A stretch of DNA of 64,000 bases, from the NCBI RefSeq assembly GCF_002812045.1, contig NZ_NPEG01000001.1, positions 372,001 to 436,000 of the forward strand. The letters run 5' to 3'. The notes beneath the pieces were generated by a model. It ran no database searches. It was not told the DNA's origin and saw only the letters and a list, made by a program, of their open reading frames with translations. Positions within the stretch are counted from its first letter, which is position 1, and each line of letters begins with the position of its first letter. Of this stretch, positions 1 to 8,662 are shown one piece after another. Origin of the DNA: Leptospira haakeii. GTDB taxonomy: Bacteria; Spirochaetota; Leptospiria; Leptospirales; Leptospiraceae. The translations under genes and the position numbers were made by a program.

Positions 1-122
1 TATTGGGCGGAAGAATTTTAGGCAAAGACCTTGCAGCACGTATCGTTCAAAAATGGCTAAATACTTCTTTCGAGGCAGGCCGTCATGAAAGAAGAGTGGG
101 TCAGTTAGACACCATCGTTTAA
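1..122 (+). CDS. rpiB: Ribose-5-phosphate isomerase B, C-terminal fragment
   Basis: Only the last 39 codons lie in the window, read from base 3 to the TAA at 120-122. The tail contains GGRILGKDLA, then a WLNTSFE stretch and EAGRHERRVGQLD. This matches the C-terminus of the RpiB/LacAB sugar-phosphate isomerases, which end in a similar glycine-rich loop, a WL-T-FE stretch and GRHxRRV. RpiB interconverts ribose-5-phosphate and ribulose-5-phosphate in the cytoplasmic pentose phosphate pathway. The call rests on this short tail alone, and the N-terminus with the catalytic cysteine lies outside the window. The next gene starts 23 bases downstream on the same strand. Confidence 0.85.
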   Translation, partial: LGGRILGKDLAARIVQKWLNTSFEAGRHERRVGQLDTIV

Positions 123-145
123 TAAACGGAAAAACACCTTTAAGA

Positions 146-2026
146 ATGCGAAACAAGATCCTTTATCCGGTCTATCTCTTAGGTTTGCTCAGTCTTGTTT
201 CCTTTTTCTCCGGCTCTATCTCTGCCGAATCTAATTCATTCTCCTTAAGCGCATTCGTTCTTAAATATGTCCGTTTAGGAAGTACCGAAAACGGCGCTCC
301 TAAATTAGAATTAAGTCCCCGTGATCGTAAAGAAGGTTCAGATCTGTTTTTAGATTTTGAAGAAAAAGAAGCAGCTGACCTGAATGATAAGGCAGGCGGT
401 TATAGAATATTAACTTCTTCTTATCTTCCTGATTCAGCTAAAGCACATTCCGGAAAAAGATCCGCGGGTTTTGTGGGTAAAAGATCCGGGATCAAAGTTT
501 CGGGAAAAACAAAAGGAATTCTTACAAGCCCGGATATTAAAGAAGAATTTTATATCTCCTTCTTCTTATTGCCTGGAAACCTGGATAAGGAAGCTATCTT
601 ACTTTCCAAAGATCTATACACCAGAGGAAAAAAATTCGGTTGGGATCTCAGAATTAAAGATGAAATTCCGATATTAGAATTTCGTAATTTTTTTCAAAAA
701 GCCGACAAAACACATCTATCTCTAAAGCTTGCGGGTAATTCCAGACTTTCCAGATCCGACTGGAATCATTTTATCATTCATTTCAAACCTGCTCAGAGAG
801 AAGTCGTATTATATATCAACGGAAAAGAAACCGACAGATCTTCTGTTTCTTCTAAAGAACCGATCATTCGAATTGGTTTTCATCCGGAAGACAGCACTCC
901 ATTTAAGATTGGAGAAAGTTTTTATGGATGGTTAGATGATTTTCTGGTCTCCAAAGGAAGTCCCGATCCGGAAGTCTTATCCACTCAATACGATGGTCAA
1001 AAATATGATCCATCTTCCTTTACTGCGGACGCAAAATTCGGAACTGCAGTCTCTCCTGTTTATAAAACCAAATTTTCCAATTCTATCCCGGAAGCGGTAT
1101 TATTAAAAGCGAATGTTCCTAAATCCTCGGTATTAGAATTATATTTCAGATCTTCTCCTAAAATTTTTTCCAAAACAGAAGAATATCCGGCCTGGAGATC
1201 GATTGATCTCAGAAAAATAGAAGAAGAATTCAAAGAAGATGATCCATATAGAGAAACGGAAGAAGAAAGTTCTACTAAAGGAAAATCTTCCAGTTATCGT
1301 ATTCCATTAGATAAAGCCTGGGGAAACAAACTTTCTTATTTCAAATATTACCAAGTAAAGGTAAAATTTAAGACTGATTCAGGATCGAAGTCCAGCCCGG
1401 AATTAGAAGCATTAACATTTTCTTATAGAGAAACAATTCCTCCGGTCAGGCCTGCCGGTTTAAAAATAGTGAACTTTGACGATTATGATCCTGAAGCCCA
1501 GGGTCCTCGCGTTTGTTTAAGTTGGACCCAAAATCCGGAAAGGAATGTGCAACAAAAAGGCGGCTATGTAATCCACTACGGAGTCGGTCCGAATCGTATG
1601 GTCGGGATCTTAAAAGGTACTAGCAAAGAGCTGGCAAAAGGTAAGATGCCAGTTCTAACTACCAAGGGAAAATTCAAACATCCTATGAGCGAATATTTGG
1701 ATCCGATCTTGGGTGATGATTCTACTTGCCCTAAACGTAACGATATGAGTGGTCCTAAACTTTGTCAGTGTATAGACAATCGACTCATTTCTTTAAACGC
1801 AGAAAAACCGGAAGAGAATGATGATGAGGACGAAAGTCCAAAACCCAAAAAGAAAAAACCAAAACCTCGTAAAGACCCTTACGATAAAAAACTTTTATTC
1901 TTCCAAAAGGGACTAACGTATTATTTCAAAGTTGCCGCTTATAATTCTGTTTACGACCCGGAAAATGGACCCGACCAACTCAGCCCTTTAAGCGACTCCG
2001 TCGAGGTCTACTTCCTGAGCGAGTAG
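146..2026 (+). CDS. Exported LamG-like / FN3-like protein
   Basis: A 626-residue protein with a clear Sec signal peptide (hydrophobic residues 5-25, probable cleavage after ISA). Residues about 60-290 look like a LamG/concanavalin-A jelly roll: FYISFFLLPG, an SDWNHFIIHF-type strand and VVLYINGKE are typical of that fold. Residues about 440 to the end look like a fibronectin-III-type module (RVCLSWTQNPE, GGYVIHYGVG) interrupted by an acidic then Lys/Pro-rich insertion near residues 550-575. It is probably periplasmic or surface-exposed. No catalytic residues are evident, so a binding or structural role is inferred. Its 3' end overlaps the convergent PIN-like gene by 39 bases. Confidence 0.6.
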   Translation: MRNKILYPVYLLGLLSLVSFFSGSISAESNSFSLSAFVLKYVRLGSTENGAPKLELSPRDRKEGSDLFLDFEEKEAADLNDKAGGYRILTSSYLPDSAKAHSGKRSAGFVGKRSGIKVSGKTKGILTSPDIKEEFYISFFLLPGNLDKEAILLSKDLYTRGKKFGWDLRIKDEIPILEFRNFFQKADKTHLSLKLAGNSRLSRSDWNHFIIHFKPAQREVVLYINGKETDRSSVSSKEPIIRIGFHPEDSTPFKIGESFYGWLDDFLVSKGSPDPEVLSTQYDGQKYDPSSFTADAKFGTAVSPVYKTKFSNSIPEAVLLKANVPKSSVLELYFRSSPKIFSKTEEYPAWRSIDLRKIEEEFKEDDPYRETEEESSTKGKSSSYRIPLDKAWGNKLSYFKYYQVKVKFKTDSGSKSSPELEALTFSYRETIPPVRPAGLKIVNFDDYDPEAQGPRVCLSWTQNPERNVQQKGGYVIHYGVGPNRMVGILKGTSKELAKGKMPVLTTKGKFKHPMSEYLDPILGDDSTCPKRNDMSGPKLCQCIDNRLISLNAEKPEENDDEDESPKPKKKKPKPRKDPYDKKLLFFQKGLTYYFKVAAYNSVYDPENGPDQLSPLSDSVEVYFLSE

Positions 2027-2404
2027 TATCTTTACTATATTCTGTTCTTTCCATTTAGGATTCGTACACAAAATCCCATCCAAATCCGCCAAAGAAGCTG
2101 TAGCAATTTCCAACCATTCTTTCCATTCCAAGTTTTTAGAGGAAGAAAGTCGTATCGCAAGTGAGATCTCTTCTTTTCTGACAGGTAAAAAATCCAAGAA
2201 CAGATTTTTAGATTGGGTCCAAATGATCTCTCTTGTTAAGGGATCGGATTCTTTTTCAAGGACAGAATCCAAACTAGGAAGAGCCAAAACGAAAATATGA
2301 TTTTTTTTCGTAAGTGATTCGATCGCGTTCGACACGGAACGACGAGAAGAGGAATTTCCAAGTATTAATTCCTTAAAACAGTCCGAAGAAACTAATAATT
2401 TCAA
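1988..2404 (-). CDS. PIN-like toxin, possibly degenerate
   Basis: A 138-residue protein whose end (LADLDGILCTNP) resembles the last strand of PIN-domain ribonucleases (usually a DAIIVTRNP-like segment). The start MKLLVSSDCF aligns with the usual MKILLDTNVL, which puts a serine where the first metal-binding Asp should be. The mid-domain acidic residues are also poorly preserved. It follows a small ribbon-helix-helix-like protein with an ATGA 4-base overlap, the classic antitoxin-toxin arrangement. I infer a VapC-type toxin that may have lost nuclease activity. An unrelated small protein is possible. Its last 39 bases are antisense to the end of the upstream plus-strand gene. Confidence 0.5.
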   Translation of the reverse strand: MKLLVSSDCFKELILGNSSSRRSVSNAIESLTKKNHIFVLALPSLDSVLEKESDPLTREIIWTQSKNLFLDFLPVRKEEISLAIRLSSSKNLEWKEWLEIATASLADLDGILCTNPKWKEQNIVKILLAQEVDLDGVA

Positions 2405-2604
2405 ACTTTCGCTTCCGGATAAATTTTGGATAATTCTCTCAAAGCTTCTAATCTTTGGTAAGAATCGGATTTAAAAATTTCGTTCCTAAAACAGGAGCGA
2501 AGCAATTCCGAAGCGGATAGGTCTCTTTTTTCCGCCTCTGTTCTTAATAATTCGAATTCTTCCTCTGTGAGGAGCATTTGAAATCTTCTTTCGACACGGG
2601 CCAT
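2401..2604 (-). CDS. Small RHH-like antitoxin-type protein
   Basis: A 67-residue protein with the pattern of ribbon-helix-helix DNA-binding antitoxins: an N-terminal strand (RRFQMLLTEEEF), a charged helix (ELLRTEAEKRD) and the LSASELLRSCF helix. The C-terminal tail (YQRLEALRELSKIYPEAKV) would be the toxin-binding part. Its ATG overlaps the stop of the preceding TPR gene by one base (TAATG), and its stop overlaps the PIN-like gene start by four bases. All three should therefore be translationally coupled. The assignment rests on pattern and context. Confidence 0.55.
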   Translation of the reverse strand: MARVERRFQMLLTEEEFELLRTEAEKRDLSASELLRSCFRNEIFKSDSYQRLEALRELSKIYPEAKV

Positions 2605-3197
2605 TACTCCTCTTCTTTCAGTTCCTTTTCGTTTTTCAAGTAGGTTCCGTAATAAATTTGAGAATCTAGGATCTGCCCCAAGTTTTCGTAAATAGCCGCT
2701 ATATTATAATTTGCCTGATTCAGACGAAAATCATGCTTAAAAGACTTTTTAAATAGCTGAATGGCCCGATCTTCTCTGCCAGCATACCACTCCGACATTG
2801 CCCATAAAAAGGTCCACTTTCCCAAATCTGGATCTCTTGGGCTTACCTTTCCTAAATAACCGACATTTTCTTCGAAAAGACTCGCAGCTCGGAGGTAATT
2901 GTCTCTGATTTTTCGGACCTTCTCCATTCTAGAAAATACATCTTCTGAATGACCCGGCAATTCCAAGTCAGCTCTCCAAAAAAGTGCTCGAGCCAGATAG
3001 AGTTTATAGATCAACTCGTTCGGATTTTTTTTAACATATTCTTCTAAGAAGGGAAGACTCTCCACTTCTTTTCCGCTTTGGTGAAGAAGTAAAACTTTTT
3101 GTTTTGCTGCCTTATTCCATTCCCTTCTATTTTCTTCTTGAGGATAAGAAGAAGATAAACTTGCACAAAACAAAATGATACAACAGAGAATGCGCAT
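2604..3197 (-). CDS. Exported TPR-like protein
   Basis: A 197-residue protein with an N-terminal hydrophobic signal (MRILCCIILFCASLSSS), cleaved either as a Sec signal or as a lipoprotein at one of the cysteines. The rest is helical with TPR-like spacing: residues 30-75 (FLEEYVKKNPNELIYKLYLA) and 130-190 (FLWAMSEWYAGREDRAIQLF; NYNIAAIYENLGQILDS). TPR repeats mediate protein-protein contact, and the partner here is unknown. It lies 31 bases after the sensor-like membrane protein gene and overlaps the antitoxin start by one base, so it belongs to the same minus-strand operon. Confidence 0.55.
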   Translation of the reverse strand: MRILCCIILFCASLSSSYPQEENRREWNKAAKQKVLLLHQSGKEVESLPFLEEYVKKNPNELIYKLYLARALFWRADLELPGHSEDVFSRMEKVRKIRDNYLRAASLFEENVGYLGKVSPRDPDLGKWTFLWAMSEWYAGREDRAIQLFKKSFKHDFRLNQANYNIAAIYENLGQILDSQIYYGTYLKNEKELKEEE

Positions 3198-3228
3198 GTT
3201 AGATTAGATCTTAACCGAAAGGAAAATA

Positions 3229-5466
3229 TCAAATATAAGTGTATAAGTTTTTTCCGTTTTCCGGATAAGGTAATGGAGTGATCTTATACTCTTTGCCTAT
3301 AGAATCCAAGATCATTTTTAATTCGGATTCTCTTTCTTCTCTGGATAAAACAAAAATTTCCGAAGGTGAAACTCCAAATCCGTAATCTTCCGATCCGAGT
3401 CTAGGTTGGATCTCCTCCAGAACATCCTTTCTCCATTTGTCTATGGAAGAATACTCCAAGTCACCCGTACATTTGATCTTGTATAAATTACATCTGCTTC
3501 TTTCACCATGTGTTGCCCAACGAAGAAGTAAGAATTGAATTTGAACCAAATCCCTTTTGTCCTGGATGGCATGAGAAGCCTGTTCTATCTCTAATTGTAA
3601 AAATGCATCTTCTACTGGTTCTATAGAATTTTCTACATTTTCCCTTATTTGCTCCGCCAAATCATTATTAGGTGGGTCCGGGAACATCAGAAAGAACCTA
3701 AAATCTAGACCGGATCTAAAAAGTGGGAAGGAAACTATCCTCATCACTCCATCCAAATCCGCAGAATCGAATTTTTTACGGAAGAAATGATCGTTACGTC
3801 GTTCTTCCGTAACGTCTATGATAGAAACATCTCCTACTTCTTTTCCTAAGAATTGATCCCCATATAAGAAGATCATGTTCTGACGGCTATAAGGTTGTAA
3901 ACCGTAGGATACCACAGGAAGATAAGCGCCTCTTCTTCTATCATAAAAATGAATACTAAAAGATTTTAAGTGAAGAGAAGAAAAAATTGTAAGATAATAT
4001 TTTAATAATGAAGATATAGGAGTATCCAAACCTTGGTGGATCTCATCTAAAACTTCTAGGATCTTTCTTTTTTCACGGATAGGCTGTTTATCCAACCAAC
4101 CTCTGAATTTTTCAGAAAGAGGAAGTTCTTCATTTGGATCTGTTTTGCGAATTCCCCACCATGCTCTTGCCCATAGGAAAAATCTGGATTTATGTTGAGG
4201 AGCAAGCCCTCTCGCAGCCTTAAGTCCGATCTCAGCGAGTCCCGTGACTCTAAGCGCTTTCGCCAAAAGACCTGAATCCTTAGGACGATCTAAAATTTGG
4301 ATCTCAGGGATTTCAGGCGAAGTAGATTTTACCTTCTCCACAAGCCTTGCCAGTTCATCCGTAAAGATAGAATCTCTTTTTTTCTGTAGAGCTTCCGGCA
4401 TTTCTACTACGGATACGGTAGAAGGAGCAGATGTTACTTCTCTTTCTACATGAATTGGCTCCTTCTTCTCTCTTAAAAACTTCGGAGTTAAGAATGAATC
4501 TCCAGGAAGATCAAAAGGTAGAACATAAAATGTGCCACTTGCATTCGGTTTAGTTTCTAAAACAGGAGGAACGGTTACAATCTCAGGAATATCGGTTAAT
4601 TCTGGCAATTTTGCCGCTTCTACCTGTTTAAAATTACTTTCTTCTATTCGCTGAGAAAGAGTTTGGATGAGTTTGGACACATCCGATTTTGCATAGGCAG
4701 AAGTGGATTTATTCTTTCTAACAAGTAAAATGCACGCATCCAGTAAAAACAATAATCCGAAAAATACAGGGAACAATATTAAGAAAATATTACGTTCAAA
4801 AGGAACTAAAAGCAAGATCCCTTGGATAAAACCTATTTTTTCTTCCGGATAGAATGCGTAATAAGCTCTGTATAATTTATCTCCTAACCGGATCTCTTTG
4901 AAGTCATTTCCTCCATCCTTCATGGATTTCAAAACTTCTTCTGAAATTTTTCGCGGATCGGTCTTGTCCCCTTTTTCTTCCCAATCTTGGAAGATCCCAA
5001 GTCTTGGCTCGGGAACAAAATATTCTATCTTATCGTCCAAGGAAATTTTGAATTTTTCCTTATCCAACACTGCAAGAACCGCTACTGATTTCGAATATAA
5101 TGGAACGAATAATACAGGCTCATTCTCTAAGGAAAGAAAGCGACTAGTCTTTCCTTCCCAAGCTTGGGACAATAGATATCTTTCTTTATCTCCGGAAAAT
5201 TCGAGGTTCGGAGTATTTTTCACATTCGGATCCCAGAATAAGAAGTTTCTAACTGGAAGGAATAGATTATTTGTATCCAATTCTTCCGGATCTGATTCAC
5301 GGATCTTTTTTTCTAACTCTAGGATCTCTTTATTAAACGAGGAAAATACCGACTCCAATCTGGATTTATAAAAAATTCCAGAAGGAAAATACGGTTCTAA
5401 AAGAAGTACTGAAACGGAAAATATAAAAGATAAAGCGAGTATAAGTCTGAATTTAAAGCCGATCAT
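3229..5466 (-). CDS. Two-TM sensor-like membrane protein with GAF-like C-terminus
   Basis: A 745-residue protein. One membrane segment lies at about residues 7-25. A periplasmic domain of about 200 residues follows, then a second membrane segment at about 225-248 (NIFLILFPVFFGLLFLLDAC), then a long cytoplasmic part. Residues about 500-640 (SIHFYDRRRGAYLPVVSYGL, IVSFPLFRSGLDFRFFLMF) resemble a GAF-type ligand domain. I see no kinase, cyclase or GGDEF motif, so any output is through protein contact. Its start overlaps the stop of the gene before it by four bases (ATGA). Both are two-TM proteins with periplasmic loops, suggesting a heteromeric sensor. Confidence 0.5.
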   Translation of the reverse strand: MIGFKFRLILALSFIFSVSVLLLEPYFPSGIFYKSRLESVFSSFNKEILELEKKIRESDPEELDTNNLFLPVRNFLFWDPNVKNTPNLEFSGDKERYLLSQAWEGKTSRFLSLENEPVLFVPLYSKSVAVLAVLDKEKFKISLDDKIEYFVPEPRLGIFQDWEEKGDKTDPRKISEEVLKSMKDGGNDFKEIRLGDKLYRAYYAFYPEEKIGFIQGILLLVPFERNIFLILFPVFFGLLFLLDACILLVRKNKSTSAYAKSDVSKLIQTLSQRIEESNFKQVEAAKLPELTDIPEIVTVPPVLETKPNASGTFYVLPFDLPGDSFLTPKFLREKKEPIHVEREVTSAPSTVSVVEMPEALQKKRDSIFTDELARLVEKVKSTSPEIPEIQILDRPKDSGLLAKALRVTGLAEIGLKAARGLAPQHKSRFFLWARAWWGIRKTDPNEELPLSEKFRGWLDKQPIREKRKILEVLDEIHQGLDTPISSLLKYYLTIFSSLHLKSFSIHFYDRRRGAYLPVVSYGLQPYSRQNMIFLYGDQFLGKEVGDVSIIDVTEERRNDHFFRKKFDSADLDGVMRIVSFPLFRSGLDFRFFLMFPDPPNNDLAEQIRENVENSIEPVEDAFLQLEIEQASHAIQDKRDLVQIQFLLLRWATHGERSRCNLYKIKCTGDLEYSSIDKWRKDVLEEIQPRLGSEDYGFGVSPSEIFVLSREERESELKMILDSIGKEYKITPLPYPENGKNLYTYI

Positions 5467-6461
5467 TTTGTCTTTTCCCTAAATTGTCCGAGTAAACGAA
5501 TCAGCTCGGTTTTCATTTGGACCACTTCTTCTCTCTCTGAAAAACGGTGCTCCATTCGGATCGTGAATAAAATTCTAGAAGCGAGTATTCCACAAATCAA
5601 AGCGATTAACGAAATCCCAAAAGCACTTAAGATCAATAATAACTCTTCCGCTCTTGTTTTTCTAGGCTGTGATAGATAAATTTCTAGATCATTAGCGATT
5701 ATTTTTTCCCAAACGGGACGAACTAGAATTTTTTGGGACTTGGAATTTTTATCTAGCAACGCATGTATCATTACCTTGGATTCTTCCGAATTCAAAACTT
5801 CAGCATCCGGAAGTAATGTACTGTCCGGATTCAAATTGGTTTCTAAAAGTTCTGAATCTTCTTCCTTCTTCTTATATACCCAATATAAGATCCCTTCCGA
5901 AAAATCCCGAGGTAAAAATGATTTTTTAGAATCACTTGCTTCGTGAACGATCCTATCTCCGTCTTCCTTTAAGATCTGAAAATATAGATCTCCGGAAGAA
6001 TTTCTGTATAATAAAAATCCATCCGTATCTTCTATCCAACTCGCTTTAGATACCTGCATTCCGAGTAGCCTAAGCCCTTTATGAAACCCAGGTCCCTTTG
6101 GATCGGAAGAATACATTGTCCTGTAATTATAATCATAAATTCGAATTTGTTTCAATTTGATAGAAGAGGTGAAATGTTTTCCTAAAACTTCTGCCTCCTT
6201 GTCGGTTTCAGGTTTAGGAAACTCTCTCATCAAATATTCAAATCTATAGCCCAGATCATAGTACTTGTTTTGAAATCTTTCTAGGATAGAGTCTAGGAAA
6301 GATTCCTTTTTCAGTTTAGGGTACAAACTAAGAATTTGGACAGGAGAGAAGAAAACCGCATCCTTCCAAGCTCCCGGAAAAAAAGGGATGGAAATCAATA
6401 CGATACATAGCAGTATCAGAGTTAGAATTCGAGATCTTTTGCTATGTTTGCGCGGGTTCAC
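5463..6461 (-). CDS. Two-TM membrane protein with periplasmic domain
   Basis: A 332-residue protein starting with GTG. One membrane segment lies at about residues 10-28 (ILTLILLCIVLISIPFFPG) and a second near the C-terminus (ELLLILSAFGISLIALICGI, about 273-295). Between them is a periplasmic domain of about 240 residues (IRIYDYNYRTMYSSDPKGPG is reminiscent of a PAS/Cache sensor). The C-terminal 35 residues form a charged cytoplasmic helix. It is first in a minus-strand operon continuing through the larger sensor-like gene, TPR protein and antitoxin/PIN pair. I do not recognise a named family. No strong Shine-Dalgarno precedes the GTG, so the start is uncertain. Confidence 0.5.
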   Translation of the reverse strand: MNPRKHSKRSRILTLILLCIVLISIPFFPGAWKDAVFFSPVQILSLYPKLKKESFLDSILERFQNKYYDLGYRFEYLMREFPKPETDKEAEVLGKHFTSSIKLKQIRIYDYNYRTMYSSDPKGPGFHKGLRLLGMQVSKASWIEDTDGFLLYRNSSGDLYFQILKEDGDRIVHEASDSKKSFLPRDFSEGILYWVYKKKEEDSELLETNLNPDSTLLPDAEVLNSEESKVMIHALLDKNSKSQKILVRPVWEKIIANDLEIYLSQPRKTRAEELLLILSAFGISLIALICGILASRILFTIRMEHRFSEREEVVQMKTELIRLLGQFREKTK

Positions 6462-6538
6462 CTTTCTAGTATCGGCGATTCCATTATAAAGAATCAGTCT
6501 AATTCAATAGGATAATCGATACTTCTCGGACCAATAAA

Positions 6539-7504
6539 ATGATATTTTATGTTTTTATAGACGGGATAGGCTTTGGGGAAAACGATCCGGATAAAAATCC
6601 GTTTTCTAAGTATTCAAAGGGGATTTTTCTACCTTTGGGCGGCAAATCGATCCCGTTAGATTCTCCTTCCCGCCTACAAGAACTCACGTATCTCAAAACG
6701 GACGCGAGTATGGGAATCAAGGGACTTCCCCAAAGTGCTACCGGGCAGACCTCTCTTTGGACTGGGATCAATGCTTGTCAGGTCCTAAACCGCCACATGA
6801 GCGGATTTCCTACATTCACCTTAAAACGTATTATCGCTAAGTATTCTATCATTCGAATCCTAGAAGAGAACGGATTTAAAGCTGATCTATTGAACTGTTA
6901 TACCCCTGGATTTGCGGAACATATAAAAAAAAATCCACGACATGTATCCGCTTCTACTCTCATCCAAATGGCTGCGGACAAACCTTTAAAAGATATGGAT
7001 GATCTGAGAGATGGTAAGGGACTTTATATGGATATCAGCCGCGACTTTCTTAGAAAGTTCGGAAGAGATTTTATAGATAAAGATGATCCGGTTTTAGAGA
7101 TTCAAGATCCGTACAAAACCGGGAAAGACATCATTCCTGCAATGAAGGGCCATACATTATGCATCTATGAATACTTTATCACGGATAAGGTAGGTCATAA
7201 GATGAATTGGAAAGGTGCCGAAAAATGTATCTCCGACTTGGAGAACTTTTTACTCGGAGTTTTGGATGCAATGGATCCGGAACAAGACCAACTCATCATA
7301 ACATCCGACCACGGAAACCTAGAAGATCTGACTGTGGATGTTCATACCGTAAACCCGGTACCAACCATTCTATACGGTAAATACACGGATCAAATGAAAG
7401 ACAAGATCCACGCTTTGAAAGATATCCCACACGCAATTTACGATTGTTTAGGGATACAGATCCAAATGTCTGAACAGGAATTTGTTCAGACTTCTTCTAA
7501 TTAA
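6539..7504 (+). CDS. Alkaline-phosphatase-superfamily metalloenzyme
   Basis: A 321-residue cytoplasmic protein with the metal-site layout of the phosphopentomutase / cofactor-independent phosphoglycerate mutase branch of the alkaline phosphatase superfamily. FIDGIGFGE supplies the first metal Asp, SATGQTSLWTG the nucleophile (Thr of ATGQ), ITSDHGNLED the paired Asp-His, and VDVHTVNPVP the distal His. It is shorter than either phosphopentomutase (about 390) or iPGM (about 510) and lacks their cap domains, so the substrate is unknown. A phosphate or sulfate ester hydrolase or mutase is likely. It stands alone, divergent from the sensor-like operon and convergent with a TPR gene. Confidence 0.7.
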   Translation: MIFYVFIDGIGFGENDPDKNPFSKYSKGIFLPLGGKSIPLDSPSRLQELTYLKTDASMGIKGLPQSATGQTSLWTGINACQVLNRHMSGFPTFTLKRIIAKYSIIRILEENGFKADLLNCYTPGFAEHIKKNPRHVSASTLIQMAADKPLKDMDDLRDGKGLYMDISRDFLRKFGRDFIDKDDPVLEIQDPYKTGKDIIPAMKGHTLCIYEYFITDKVGHKMNWKGAEKCISDLENFLLGVLDAMDPEQDQLIITSDHGNLEDLTVDVHTVNPVPTILYGKYTDQMKDKIHALKDIPHAIYDCLGIQIQMSEQEFVQTSSN

Positions 7505-7510
7505 GATATT

Positions 7511-8662
7511 TTAATATTTCCAGTCGTCGTCTTGGCGATCATCGTCGGAAGGTTTCGCTTTTCCGCCACCTTCTCCGTCCTTGTATCTAAGATCGTCTTC
7601 GATCTGATCCAAAGCTTCCTTTTTCCAAGTAGCGGATTTTTTACCTACAGGACTGTCTGGATTTCGATCAGCAGATTCTTGGAAAACCGCGGCGGCTTTC
7701 TCATACTTTCCACCTCTGAAATAGATAGTTCCCTTTCTAAACATAGCAGCCTGATCCATAGTTCCATCTGAGTTCTCTAACATTTTGTTCAGATATTGGA
7801 TTGCTTGTTCTGATTTTCCAAGAGCATCGTAACTTTCTGCAATATAATACCAAGCTTGTTCCCTTGCTCTTTCGCTGACGCCTATATCCAAAGCTTTTTT
7901 CAAAGTTTCGATCGCCGAGTAATATTCCTTACGTACGTATAATTCTCTTCCTTTCTCCAAGAGTCCGGAGCGGAATTCCTTATCCACAGCGACTTTGTCT
8001 GGATCGAAGTAAGCATCCGATTGAACGTAATCTTCATACACATCGTAAGCGGACCAGTCTTTGCCCATTCTGCGCAAAGATTTTCCCCATCTTACTCTAG
8101 CTTTTACGTTTTCAGGATCTTCTTGTAATGCCAATACGTAGTTCTTTCTAGACTGATCGTAATTGCCTTTTTTCATGTAGTAATCGGCAATAGCGGATAA
8201 CGCATTAGATCTGAGTTTATTATCACCGGAAGTTCTAAGAACTTCCTCTAAATGCCCTTTTCCTTCTTCGTCTCTATTTAATAAAAGAAGAAGGTTCCCG
8301 AGGCCATAAGCGACCTTAGCTTTTTCTTCACGAGCTAAACCTTCTTTCTGATTCAGCTCTCTGAAAATACCAAGGGCTCTCATCTTATCTCCGGTTTTAT
8401 CCAGAGCAGTTGCCAGATCGTATTGGATCCGGAAAGAAAGATCAGAACCCACATCCTTGGAGGATAGTTCCGCAAAAATATCCAGAGCCTTTTCTGAGGA
8501 TTTAGGATTGGAATGTTTTAGGAATTCCTCCCCTTCCCTAACTTTTTCGATGATCCCTTTATTTGTGGAATCCGTATCTTGGATCACCGCAGTATAAATC
8601 CCTGTAAGAAGACCTGCACATACGAATAAAAATCCAGTAACTAAAATGATGGAACGGTTCAT
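7511..8662 (-). CDS. Membrane-anchored TPR protein
   Basis: A 383-residue protein with one N-terminal membrane segment (SIILVTGFLFVCAGLLTGIY) followed by at least six TPR-like units (AKVAYGLGNLLLLLNRDEEG; ALSAIADYYMKKGNYDQSRK; AWYYIAESYDALGKSEQAIQ; AAMFRKGTIYFRGGKYEKAA). The end is acidic and hydrophilic. I place the start at 8662: GGAGG stands a few bases upstream and the ATG overlaps the stop of the preceding gene as ATGA. An in-frame start at 8692 would add ten charged residues inside that gene. It probably forms a scaffold facing the periplasm together with the FN3/TPR protein encoded just before it. Confidence 0.65.
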   Translation of the reverse strand: MNRSIILVTGFLFVCAGLLTGIYTAVIQDTDSTNKGIIEKVREGEEFLKHSNPKSSEKALDIFAELSSKDVGSDLSFRIQYDLATALDKTGDKMRALGIFRELNQKEGLAREEKAKVAYGLGNLLLLLNRDEEGKGHLEEVLRTSGDNKLRSNALSAIADYYMKKGNYDQSRKNYVLALQEDPENVKARVRWGKSLRRMGKDWSAYDVYEDYVQSDAYFDPDKVAVDKEFRSGLLEKGRELYVRKEYYSAIETLKKALDIGVSERAREQAWYYIAESYDALGKSEQAIQYLNKMLENSDGTMDQAAMFRKGTIYFRGGKYEKAAAVFQESADRNPDSPVGKKSATWKKEALDQIEDDLRYKDGEGGGKAKPSDDDRQDDDWKY

